Shown here: in pieces, positions 1 through 5,345 of the stretch
Layout of the letters: each line of letters opens with the position of its first letter
Position numbering within the stretch: position 1 is the stretch's first letter
From: Clostridiales bacterium
GTDB taxonomy: Bacteria > Bacillota > Clostridia > Oscillospirales > Oscillospiraceae
NCBI GenBank assembly: GCA_009774055.1
Contig: VSNB01000194.1
Coordinates: 1-6,002, forward strand
Length of the DNA stretch: 6,002 bases
Direction: 5' to 3'
Program-made: the position numbers and the translations under genes
Notes under the pieces: model-generated
The model's input: the letters and a program-made list of their open reading frames with translations, nothing else
Database searches by the model: none
Told to the model about the DNA's origin: nothing

Positions 1-1738
1 CCGTCCCGAGGGCCCGCTGGTCCAGGCGATTGCGCTTCCGCTCCTTCTCCACCAGCCCGTAATAGGCCCCGAACAGCAGGCAGAAGAAGGCCAGAGGCAG
101 CAGCTGGGCCATTTTCACCCCCCGGAAGATGCCCAGCTCCAGCATGAAGCTGGTGGAGCTGAGAGGGGCGGCGGTCAGCATGGCTCCCGCCAGGGAGATC
201 GCCACGGCGGCGGCCAGGATGGCCGCGGCGCGGGGGAGGATCTTCACCAGTCCGGCGTTCTGATCCAGCTTCTCCCCGGTTTTCTTGGCGGCCATGAGGA
301 AGAAGGCCGCCGCCAGGCAGGCGAACACCACCGCGCTGGCAAAGCTGGCCAGCAGCCGGTAGGAGTTGGGCAGAACCTTCCACGCCGCCGCCACGCACAC
401 CGCCGCCGCGCCCGCCAGGGCCAGGGTCCATTTCCGCTTCATGGGCAGGAAGGTGTCCGGCAGCAGCGCGCCGCCGATGCCGGCCCCCAGTCCCATGGCC
501 AGCATCGCCAGGGAGGGCACCTCGTAGTTCTCCATAACGGAGGCCCTGCCCCGAGAAATGCCGTGGGGGGCCAGCCGCTCGTCCAGACCTGCGAACAGGT
601 CCCGATAGACCTCCGGGTCGGTAATATAGACATGGTGATCGTCCGTCTGCTTGATGGGCTTGAAGTAGAGCACCCGGATGTTGCGCTCCACCACGGCCCG
701 GTAGAGGGCGTTCTCGATCTCCTCCGCCCCGGCGTAGCCGTAATAGCCGTAGCGGTACTGGAGGTAATCCCACATGGAGAACACCCGGACGGTATTGAGG
801 CCGGTCCCCAGGGCCACGGCGTCCACGCCGGACTGCATGATGTTTTCCCGCTGGACGTTGGTTTCAATAAGGCCGATGGTGATCTGGTTGTCCGTCAGGT
901 AGTCCAGGGCAAAGTCCACGCCGTCGTCGTAGCCCAGGACGGCCTCGCCGCCGGAGATAATATAGTCGGGGACGATACCGTACTGCTCATAGCCCCGGAC
1001 CACGGCCTGGGCGTACTGCGCGCCGTTGTGGCCGTTGTAGCACAGGGTGCGGGGGACCACCTCCAGCCCGGCGGCCTGGATGCGCTCCACCTTCTCCGGC
1101 ATAAGGCCCAGGGAGACATACAGCAGCTTGGAGGAGCGCAGCTCCTCCCGCTCGGTAAAGCCCTTGTTCTTGGTGTTGGTGTAGGCGCCCTTGCCGCCGT
1201 AGAGGGCGTCGGCGGCGGCGCCGTCCAGGAAGATATACGCCTCGTCGGCGGAATCGCCCATGCAGAAGTAGGACCCTGCCGGGAACCGGGCCTCCACGGC
1301 CTGAACTAAAAAGAGGATCGCGTCAAAATCGGAGTTGTTGGCGATCTCCACGATCACGTCGAAGCGGTCGAAGCCCCGGGACTCGATCTCCTGGACGAAG
1401 GCGTCCGGGTAGCTGTCCCGCCAGCCCGCATCCTGCATGACCTTGCCCATCATGGAGGCGGTGACGTTCAGCGGGGAGTCCTCCATCAGGGTGGTGAGGT
1501 TTTCCTCGGTGAGGCCCACCTTGGTGACGCCCATATTTTTAAATTCGTTCAGCCACCAGGACACATCGTGGCCGCTCTGTTCAGCCATCCACTCCAGTTC
1601 GATGTAGTCGAGGACCACATCGTAGGTTTTGTTTTTGTTTTCCACCTGCCAGCGGGAGGCGATGACAAAGATGCTGACGATGACCGCCAGGGCCGTCAGG
1701 CCCAGGAGGATTCCGTTTCTCTTCATGTACTGCTTCAT
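1..1738 (-). CDS. DUF5693 family polytopic membrane protein (C-terminus cut by window edge)
   Basis: The frame is open for 579 codons from the ATG at 1738 to the window edge, with no stop, so the C-terminus is missing. An AAAGGAA ribosome binding site lies just upstream of the ATG. The predicted protein has an N-terminal membrane anchor (about residues 9-28). A large soluble region of about 375 residues follows, with motifs typical of DUF5693: GVTKVGLTEENL near residue 70, a GGEAVLGY-like segment near 265 and IGLIETN at 288-294. After it come at least five hydrophobic helices at about 409-426, 438-453, 462-483, 503-521 and 543-561. The soluble part is probably outside the membrane, between the anchor and the C-terminal bundle. 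The function of the family is unknown, and I see no catalytic signature I can name. It lies 88 bp downstream of ruvX on the same strand and may be cotranscribed with it. Family assignment is from recognised motifs, not a database search. Confidence 0.82.
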   Translation of the reverse strand, partial: MKQYMKRNGILLGLTALAVIVSIFVIASRWQVENKNKTYDVVLDYIELEWMAEQSGHDVSWWLNEFKNMGVTKVGLTEENLTTLMEDSPLNVTASMMGKVMQDAGWRDSYPDAFVQEIESRGFDRFDVIVEIANNSDFDAILFLVQAVEARFPAGSYFCMGDSADEAYIFLDGAAADALYGGKGAYTNTKNKGFTEREELRSSKLLYVSLGLMPEKVERIQAAGLEVVPRTLCYNGHNGAQYAQAVVRGYEQYGIVPDYIISGGEAVLGYDDGVDFALDYLTDNQITIGLIETNVQRENIMQSGVDAVALGTGLNTVRVFSMWDYLQYRYGYYGYAGAEEIENALYRAVVERNIRVLYFKPIKQTDDHHVYITDPEVYRDLFAGLDERLAPHGISRGRASVMENYEVPSLAMLAMGLGAGIGGALLPDTFLPMKRKWTLALAGAAAVCVAAAWKVLPNSYRLLASFASAVVFACLAAAFFLMAAKKTGEKLDQNAGLVKILPRAAAILAAAVAISLAGAMLTAAPLSSTSFMLELGIFRGVKMAQLLPLAFFCLLFGAYYGLVEKERKRNRLDQRALGT

Positions 1739-1756
1739 TTGCGTTCCTTTCTTCTT

Positions 1757-1823
1757 GCCGCCGCTGGGCGGCGGGGGCTCTTTTCTTTCGTTTCGCTTCG
1801 CGCCTCGCCGCCGGAGGCGGCGA
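1757..1823 (-). repeat. ruvX-DUF5693 spacer: two GC hairpins flanking a 16-nt repeat
   Basis: Read on the minus strand after the ruvX stop, the spacer holds an 8-bp perfect stem with a 3-base loop (1805-1812 with 1816-1823), then GAAGCGAAACGAAAGA (1784-1799), then a second 6-bp GCC/GGC-rich stem (1757-1762 with 1767-1772). Neither hairpin is followed by a run of T on the minus strand, so neither looks like an intrinsic terminator and read-through into the DUF5693 gene is likely. The 16-mer is repeated exactly at 4707-4722. Confidence 0.6.
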
Positions 1824-1826
1824 AGA

Positions 1827-2246
1827 TTACATTCTGCTCCTCCGGAAGGTAAGATACCCCTCCAGAATCAGCGCCGCCGCCACAGCATCCACCGTCTTTT
1901 TTCTCTTCTTCCCATTCTTCCCGGCAGAAAGCAAAATATTGTGCGCGTCTATGGTGGTCCGCCGCTCGTCCCACAAGTGAACGGGAAGAGCAAAATTCTC
2001 CTCCAGGCGGCGGGCGAGGGCTTCCGCCTTCTCCGCCCGGGGGCCCAGGGTCCCGTCCATGTTCTTAGGATGCCCCAGTACAATCTCCTCTACCGCATAT
2101 TCCTCAATCAATTCCCCCACCCGGCGCACGACCTCCGCCTCCCGCCAGGTGTTAATAACCTCCGTATGTCCGGCCAGCAGGCCGGTGGCGTCGGAAACCG
2201 CCGCGCCCGTGTGGGCATCGCCATAGTCAAGCGCCAATATCCGCAC
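1827..2246 (-). CDS. ruvX: RuvX/YqgF family putative Holliday junction resolvase / pre-16S rRNA nuclease
   Basis: This 139-residue protein has the usual length for the RuvX/YqgF family, which has an RNase H-like fold and is linked to Holliday junction cleavage and to 5' maturation of 16S rRNA. Visible motifs in order: LALDYGDAHTGAAVSD with the first acidic residue D7; IVLGHPKNMDG at 55-65 followed by GPRAEKA; LWDERRTT at 91-98 with D93, E94 and R95; and KKTVDAVAAALILEGYL at 116-132 with D120. These are the conserved blocks and acidic residues of the family. The frame is open upstream to 2486. I chose the GTG at 2246 because it begins the conserved N-terminus exactly and has a perfect AAAGGAGG six bases upstream. 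The gene is transcribed away from rpmG, and the DUF5693 gene follows on the same strand. Confidence 0.93.
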   Translation of the reverse strand: MRILALDYGDAHTGAAVSDATGLLAGHTEVINTWREAEVVRRVGELIEEYAVEEIVLGHPKNMDGTLGPRAEKAEALARRLEENFALPVHLWDERRTTIDAHNILLSAGKNGKKRKKTVDAVAAALILEGYLTFRRSRM

Positions 2247-2269
2247 AGTCCGCCTCCTTTGATCTGTCC

Positions 2270-2286
2270 TTGCGGCACAGCCGCAA
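2270..2286 (-). other. Hairpin at the 5' end of the predicted ruvX transcript
   Basis: A perfect 7-bp inverted repeat (TTGCGGC / GCCGCAA) with a 3-base loop begins a few bases downstream of the predicted ruvX transcription start. It is not followed by a T-run, so it is not an intrinsic terminator. A stem this close to the 5' end could protect the mRNA from 5'-end-dependent decay. That role is inference. Confidence 0.5.
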
Positions 2287-2294
2287 ATCAATTC

Positions 2295-2323
2295 ATTATA
2301 CAATATCTCCGCAGGAAAAAAAA
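2295..2323 (-). promoter_or_regulatory. Predicted sigma-A promoter of ruvX
   Basis: The minus strand carries a perfect TATAAT -10 box (2295-2300). The matching -35 position, 17 bases upstream (2318-2323), falls in a T-tract (TTTTTT), a poor match to TTGACA. The predicted start is near 2288, about 40 bases before the ruvX GTG. The -10 is strong and the -35 is weak. Confidence 0.55.
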
Positions 2324-2346
2324 GTAGGTGAATTGTAAAATTTCTG

Positions 2347-2375
2347 TTGACCTTGGGGAAAATACATGATATAGT
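2347..2375 (+). promoter_or_regulatory. Strong sigma-A promoter of the rpmG-secE-nusG-rplK-rplA operon
   Basis: TTGACC at 2347-2352 and TATAGT at 2370-2375 are separated by exactly 17 bases, close to the sigma-A consensus. An AT-rich stretch (2329-2346) lies directly upstream of the -35, with an A8 tract at 2316-2323 further out, resembling the UP elements of ribosomal protein promoters. Transcription should start near 2382, leaving a leader of about 130 nt before rpmG. Confidence 0.8.
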
Positions 2376-2381
2376 AAGCCT

Positions 2382-2512
2382 TACCTGTGGCAGCAGGGCT
2401 TTCTTTTTGCGCGCTTTTCGCTTCCGCGCAGGGAGGCCGCCCTCTCCCAACAGGGAGGCAATTGATACAGGCCGGCGAGCCTGCATACATCTATAAGGAG
2501 GTGCCGTTAGGA
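2382..2512 (+). promoter_or_regulatory. 5' leader of the rpmG operon with competing short stems
   Basis: The predicted leader holds several short inverted repeats: CCTG/CAGG (2384-2387 with 2394-2397) followed by a T-rich stretch, and TGCGCG/CGCGCA (2408-2413 with 2425-2430). A CTCCC (2444-2448) can pair either with GGGAG at 2431-2435 or with GGGAG at 2453-2457. The two GGGAG copies lie inside a 9-nt direct repeat, CAGGGAGGC (2429-2437 and 2451-2459). The rpmG ribosome binding site AAGGAGG is at 2495-2501. I recognise no known riboswitch or protein-binding leader. Confidence 0.4.
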
Positions 2513-2662
2513 ATGCGCGTAAAGATCACCCTGCGCTGCAACGAGTGCAAGCAGAGAAACTACAACACGGTCAAGAACAAGAAGAACGACCCTGACCGTC
2601 TGGAGATGAAGAAGTACTGCCCCTTCTGCAGAAAGCATACGGTCCACTCTGAGACCAAGTAA
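2513..2662 (+). CDS. rpmG: 50S ribosomal protein L33 (zinc-ribbon form)
   Basis: This 49-residue protein matches bacterial L33 in length and sequence. It starts [17 protein letters not shown] and has two CxxC pairs (C9/C12 and C36/C39) that form the zinc ribbon of the C+ version of L33. It is a component of the large ribosomal subunit near the E site. The ATG at 2513 begins the conserved N-terminus, with AAGGAGG 11 bases upstream. The frame stays open upstream to a GTG at 2387, but that stretch has no family similarity, so the short start is preferred. It is the first gene of the operon, and secE follows after 26 bases. Zinc-binding L33 paralogues can be replaced by cysteine-free copies under zinc limitation in some Firmicutes; no regulator site for that is visible here. 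Confidence 0.96.
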   Translation: MRVKITLRCNECKQRNYNTVKNKKNDPDRLEMKKYCPFCRKHTVHSETK

Positions 2663-2688
2663 CGGAAGTAAGGAAAGGAACATTCATC

Positions 2689-2904
2689 ATGGCTGAAGAA
2701 AAGAACGTCAAGAAGGACCGGGGCCGCTGGTTCCGCGAAATGAGAAGCGAATTGAAGAAGGTCGTGTGGCCCGCTCCGGACAAGGTCGCCAAGAATACCG
2801 GCACCGTGATCCTCTACAGCGTGCTTATCGGCGCGTGCATCTGGGTCTTTGACAGCGTGGCCGCCCTGTTTATCAAGACGCTGCTGGGCCTGTTCTCCGC
2901 GTAA
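2689..2904 (+). CDS. secE: Preprotein translocase subunit SecE
   Basis: This 71-residue, single-span SecE is of the short Gram-positive type. A charged cytoplasmic N-terminus (residues 1-19) leads into the conserved amphipathic segment MRSELKKVVWPAPDKVAKNT (about 18-37), followed by one membrane helix at about 38-66. SecE clamps the SecY channel of the Sec translocon in the cytoplasmic membrane. The ATG is preceded by AAGGAAAGGAA (2669-2679). The position between rpmG and nusG is the classical bacterial arrangement and supports the call for this small, weakly conserved protein. nusG starts 15 bases after the stop. Confidence 0.95.
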   Translation: MAEEKNVKKDRGRWFREMRSELKKVVWPAPDKVAKNTGTVILYSVLIGACIWVFDSVAALFIKTLLGLFSA

Positions 2905-2919
2905 GAGAGGCGGAGGGAC

Positions 2920-3453
2920 ATGTCCGATAACGCGAAGTGGTATGTTGTCCACACCTATTCCGGCTATGAGAACGCCGTAAAGACCACTATTGAGAAGTTC
3001 GTCGCCAACCGCCACCTGGAGAGCATGATCGTGGATATCCAGATCCCCCTGGAAACCGTCACCGAGATCAATGAGAACGGCGCGGCCAAGGAGGTGGAGC
3101 GGAAGATTTTCCCCGGCTACGTGCTCATCAAGATGGTTATGACGGATGACACCTGGCACCTGGTGCGCAACGTGCGCGGCGTCACCGGCTTTGTCGGCGA
3201 GGCCAGCAACAAGCCCATCCCCCTCAGCGACGAAGAGGTCCGGGAGTGGGGTATGGAGAAGCACGAGATCGAGGTGCACTACAACGTGGGCGACAGAGTC
3301 CGCATCAACGACGGTCCGCTGGAGTCCTTCACCGGCGTGGTGGAGGAGATCGACGCGGAAAAGAACAAGGTCACCGTCGTCGTCTCCATGTTCGGCCGGG
3401 AAACCCCCGTCGAAATGGAGCTGGAGCAGGTCGAGGTGGAAAGCGATGCCTGA
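2920..3453 (+). CDS. nusG: Transcription elongation/termination factor NusG
   Basis: This 177-residue protein has the usual NusG length and two domains. The N-terminal NGN domain (about 6-108) begins WYVVHTYSGYEN and includes FPGYVLIKM (64-72) and VRNVRGVTGFVG (82-93); it binds the RNA polymerase clamp. The C-terminal KOW domain (about 121-172) includes VGDRVRINDGPLESF (123-137) and the family signature MFGRETPVEME (157-167); it contacts partners such as ribosomal protein S10 or Rho. NusG controls polymerase pausing and processivity and couples transcription to translation. The GGAGGG at 2912-2917 sits only 2-3 bases from the ATG, closer than usual; AGAGG just after the secE stop is a better-spaced alternative. 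The start is secure because the conserved N-terminus begins there. Confidence 0.97.
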   Translation: MSDNAKWYVVHTYSGYENAVKTTIEKFVANRHLESMIVDIQIPLETVTEINENGAAKEVERKIFPGYVLIKMVMTDDTWHLVRNVRGVTGFVGEASNKPIPLSDEEVREWGMEKHEIEVHYNVGDRVRINDGPLESFTGVVEEIDAEKNKVTVVVSMFGRETPVEMELEQVEVESDA

Positions 3454-3476
3454 CCGCCCTGAATCAAGCGTGTTTC

Positions 3477-3489
3477 GCCGCAATGCGGC
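3477..3489 (+). other. Small hairpin upstream of the L1-site mimic
   Basis: GCCGC and GCGGC form a 5-bp stem with a 3-base AAT loop, shortly after the nusG stop and four bases before the L1-site mimic. There is no T-run, so it is not an intrinsic terminator. It may be an accessory stem of the rplK leader. Confidence 0.4.
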
Positions 3490-3492
3490 ATC

Positions 3493-3536
3493 GTGGGAGG
3501 AGCGTCCCGCCTCTGCGGTAAACGCTCTGTTACCAC
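3493..3536 (+). promoter_or_regulatory. Predicted ribosomal protein L1-binding leader (23S rRNA mimic) of rplK-rplA
   Basis: An outer stem GTGG/CCAC (3493-3496 with 3533-3536) encloses an asymmetric internal loop: GAG at 3497-3499 on one side and TGTTA at 3528-3532 on the other. Inside it is a 6-bp stem GAGCGT/ACGCTC (3500-3505 with 3522-3527), capped by a small CCGC/GCGG hairpin (3507-3510 with 3515-3518). The flanking sequences GTGGGAGG and TACCACC match the conserved strands of the L1-binding site of 23S rRNA (helices 76-77), as I recall that site. L1 is known in E. coli to repress translation of the L11-L1 mRNA by binding such a mimic. Here the mimic ends 11 bases before the rplK Shine-Dalgarno. 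That it works in this organism is inference. Confidence 0.72.
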
Positions 3537-3563
3537 CACATTTTATCAAGGAGGTGCCTACAC

Positions 3564-3989
3564 ATGGCACAGAAAGTCGTAGGATACGTCAAGCTGCAGA
3601 TCCCCGCGGGCAAGGCAACGCCCGCTCCCCCCGTCGGCCCCGCTCTGGGCCAGCACGGCGTCAACATCGCCGCCTTTACCAAGGAGTTCAATGAGCGCAC
3701 CAAGGGTGATATGGGGATGATCATCCCCGTTATCATCACCGTGTACTCTGACCGCTCCTTCACCTTCATCACCAAGACTCCCCCCGCAGCGGTCCTCATC
3801 AAGAAGGCCTGCAACATCGAGTCCGGCTCCGGCGTGCCCAACAAGACCAAGGTCGCCACTATCAGCAAGGCCGATGTGCAGAAGATCGCCGAGACGAAGA
3901 TGCCCGACCTGAACGCCGCCAGCCTGGAATCCGCCATGAGCATGATCGCCGGCACGGCCCGCAGCATGGGCGTCGTTGTGGGTGAATAA
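3564..3989 (+). CDS. rplK: 50S ribosomal protein L11
   Basis: This 141-residue protein has the standard length of L11. The N-terminal domain carries the proline-rich [15 protein letters not shown] segment (20-34), which forms the thiostrepton-binding face together with 23S rRNA. The C-terminal RNA-binding domain runs from about residue 72 and ends in the conserved [11 protein letters not shown]11 forms the base of the GTPase-associated stalk, where elongation factors dock. A strong AAGGAGGTG (3548-3556) lies 7 bases before the ATG. The gene sits after a structured 110-base gap that probably carries L1-dependent feedback control. rplA follows after 15 bases. Confidence 0.98.
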   Translation: MAQKVVGYVKLQIPAGKATPAPPVGPALGQHGVNIAAFTKEFNERTKGDMGMIIPVIITVYSDRSFTFITKTPPAAVLIKKACNIESGSGVPNKTKVATISKADVQKIAETKMPDLNAASLESAMSMIAGTARSMGVVVGE

Positions 3990-4004
3990 AGGAGGGCTTG
4001 AAAG

Positions 4005-4697
4005 ATGTTTAGAGGTAAGAAATATCAGAACAGCGCCAAGCAGATCGACCGCACTACCCAGTACGAGGCCAAGGAGGCCTTTGAGCTGATCTGCAAGACC
4101 GCTTCCGCCAAGTTTGACGAGACTGTGGAGCTCCACGTGAAGCTGGGCGTTGACTCCCGCCACGCCGACCAGCAGGTCCGCGGCGCCGTGGTTCTGCCCC
4201 ACGGCACCGGCCGCACCGTCCGCGTCCTGGTGTTCGCCAAGGGCGACAAGGCCGACGCCGCCCGCGAGGCCGGCGCCGACTACGTGGGCGAAATGGACAT
4301 GGTGGAGAAGATCCAGAAGGAAAACTGGTTCGACTTCGATGTGGTGGTCGCCAGCCCCGACATGATGGGCGTTGTGGGCCGTCTGGGTAAGCTGCTGGGC
4401 CCCAAGGGCCTGATGCCCTCCCCCAAGGCCGGCACCGTCACCCCCGACGTGGCCAAGGCTGTGCAGGAGGTCAAGGCCGGTAAGATCGAGTACCGCCTGG
4501 ACAAGACCAACATCATCCACTGTCCCATCGGCAAGGTGTCCTTCGGCGCGGAGAAGCTGAACGACAACTTCAACACCCTCATGGGCGCCATCATCAAGGC
4601 CAAGCCCGCCGCCGCCAAGGGCCAGTATGTGAAGAGCTGCGTCACCGCCTCTACCATGGGCCCCGGCGTCAAGGTCAGCACCGCCCGGATGGTTTAA
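4005..4697 (+). CDS. rplA: 50S ribosomal protein L1
   Basis: This 230-residue protein has full L1 length and the L1 signature [20 protein letters not shown] at residues 128-147. Domain I is made from both ends of the chain, with the conserved C-terminal [14 protein letters not shown] (216-229), and domain II lies between. L1 forms the mobile L1 stalk of the large subunit at the tRNA exit site, and in many bacteria it represses its own operon by binding the mRNA. A mimic of its rRNA site stands upstream of rplK. The AAAGGAGGG ribosome binding site overlaps the rplK stop codon, so the two genes are probably translationally coupled. Unlike in many Firmicutes, rplJ and rplL do not follow; a terminator and a convergent gene do. 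Confidence 0.98.
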   Translation: MFRGKKYQNSAKQIDRTTQYEAKEAFELICKTASAKFDETVELHVKLGVDSRHADQQVRGAVVLPHGTGRTVRVLVFAKGDKADAAREAGADYVGEMDMVEKIQKENWFDFDVVVASPDMMGVVGRLGKLLGPKGLMPSPKAGTVTPDVAKAVQEVKAGKIEYRLDKTNIIHCPIGKVSFGAEKLNDNFNTLMGAIIKAKPAAAKGQYVKSCVTASTMGPGVKVSTARMV

Positions 4698-4706
4698 GAT
4701 CAGCGG

Positions 4707-4722
4707 GAAGCGAAACGAAAGA
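4707..4722 (+). repeat. Second exact copy of the 16-nt intergenic repeat GAAGCGAAACGAAAGA
   Basis: This copy lies nine bases after the rplA stop and two bases before the terminator stem. It is identical over 16 bases to the minus-strand copy at 1784-1799. Both copies are on the sense strand downstream of a stop codon, and both precede a GC-rich hairpin. Confidence 0.6.
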
Positions 4723-4724
4723 TT

Positions 4725-4757
4725 ACGGCCGGCAGCTGTACGCTGCTGGCCGTTTTT
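4725..4757 (+). terminator. Intrinsic terminator of the rpmG-rplA operon
   Basis: A 12-bp stem (4725-4736 with 4742-4753, one G-U wobble, loop TGTAC) runs directly into TTTTT (4753-4757). It is a textbook Rho-independent terminator 27 bases after the rplA stop. On the minus strand the stem is not followed by a good T-run, so it would serve the convergent acetyltransferase gene poorly. Confidence 0.93.
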
Positions 4758-4780
4758 ATATTTCCTGCGGAAGGGCGCGG

Positions 4781-5275
4781 TTACCGGAACCAATAGTATA
4801 CCCGCTCCTCCGTCTCCCGCCGCAGTTCCCCGCCGTTGGCCTCCGCTACCCGGCGGGACGGAATGTTCTCCGGATAGACGGTCACCAGAATTTCCTCCGT
4901 GATGCCCATGCGCCGGGCCTCCTCCAGCATCAGGCGCAGCAGGGCCTTGCCATAACCTTTCCCCTGCTGATCCGAGGCGACGGCGTAACCAATGTGGCCG
5001 CCCGCCTCCCGGAGCGCATCGGTAAGATAGTGGCGCAGATTGCCCATGCCTACGGGAACGCCGTCCGCCATAAGCCAGCAGGTGCTGGCGGGAACCATCC
5101 AGTCCTCCAGGCCGATCCCCCGGGCCATATTGACTTTCTTCTCCAGCCACGCGGGAAACGCGGAATACTCCATCTGGTATGCGGAATTTAAAAAGCCGTT
5201 TTCCGGCGGAATGCGCTGGAGCATGTCGTAAAACTCCCGACCGTCGGTCAGGGAAACAGGCTGTAAGTATAGCAT
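4781..5275 (-). CDS. GNAT family N-acetyltransferase (COG3981-like)
   Basis: This 164-residue protein belongs to the GNAT superfamily, which transfers an acetyl group from acetyl-CoA to an amine. The acetyl-CoA loop is SDQQGKGYGKALL at 101-113, matching the Q/R-x-x-G-x-G/A motif, followed by the helix LMLEEARRMG. Just before it, RHYLTDALREAGGHIGYAV (81-99) is characteristic of a group of predicted acetyltransferases often labelled COG3981. YPENIPSRRVAEANGGE (134-150) is the usual GNAT motif B region. The substrate is unknown. An upstream ATG at 5314 is possible, but the ATG at 5275 has AGGAGG at ideal spacing and begins the conserved region. The gene lies downstream of pnp, behind a terminator-like hairpin. 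A TATAAA at 5332-5337 could be a -10 box, but no -35 box matches, so expression may depend on read-through from pnp. Confidence 0.88.
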   Translation of the reverse strand: MLYLQPVSLTDGREFYDMLQRIPPENGFLNSAYQMEYSAFPAWLEKKVNMARGIGLEDWMVPASTCWLMADGVPVGMGNLRHYLTDALREAGGHIGYAVASDQQGKGYGKALLRLMLEEARRMGITEEILVTVYPENIPSRRVAEANGGELRRETEERVYYWFR

Positions 5276-5287
5276 AGTATTCCTCCT

Positions 5288-5325
5288 AAACAGAAACCGG
5301 GCGGGTATTGCCACCCCACCCGGTT
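5288..5325 (-). terminator. Probable terminator/attenuator hairpin between pnp and the acetyltransferase
   Basis: An 11-bp stem (5295-5305 with 5315-5325, 9-base loop) has a G-U wobble when read on the minus strand but a C-A mismatch when read on the plus strand, so it fits minus-strand RNA. The following minus-strand sequence, TTTCTGTTTA, is T-rich but interrupted, suggesting partial termination. It lies 20 bases after the pnp stop. The acetyltransferase ribosome binding site AGGAGG (5282-5287) follows at once. Confidence 0.65.
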
Positions 5326-5345
5326 ATGAATTTTATATGATGGGA

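Noticed and set aside
563..1309. A 248-codon open frame on the plus strand opposite the DUF5693 gene
   Set aside because: The minus-strand frame has the family motifs, membrane helices and a ribosome binding site. The plus frame is repetitive Val/Gly/His-rich shadow sequence.
1629..2327. A 232-codon plus-strand open frame across the ruvX spacer and ruvX
   Set aside because: It is antisense to ruvX, Arg/Pro-rich, and resembles no protein family.
2384..2408. A CCTG/CAGG hairpin followed by T-rich sequence as an early terminator in the rpmG leader
   Set aside because: The stem is only 4 bp and the T-run is interrupted, so it is too weak to call an intrinsic terminator.
2247..2486. N-terminal extension of RuvX to an ATG at 2486
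   Set aside because: The extra 80 residues are basic and unlike the family, and they would cover both divergent promoters. The GTG at 2246 has a perfect ribosome binding site and starts the conserved domain.
2387..2512. N-terminal extension of L33 to a GTG at 2387, or a leader peptide there
   Set aside because: The GTG would lie about five bases from the predicted transcript start with no ribosome binding site, and the added residues do not match L33.
2560..3570. A 336-codon open frame on the minus strand opposite rpmG-secE-nusG
   Set aside because: It is antisense to three certain genes, matches no family and has no ribosome binding site of note.
3558..5150. A 530-codon open frame on the minus strand across rplK, rplA and part of the acetyltransferase gene
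   Set aside because: It overlaps three clearly real genes in other frames, is full of low-complexity Gly/Ala/Leu/His sequence, and is explained by the strong G/C third-position bias of the genes it shadows.
5276..5314. Upstream ATG at 5314 for the acetyltransferase
   Set aside because: The 13 added residues lie within the hairpin and ribosome-binding-site region. The ATG at 5275 has AGGAGG at proper spacing.
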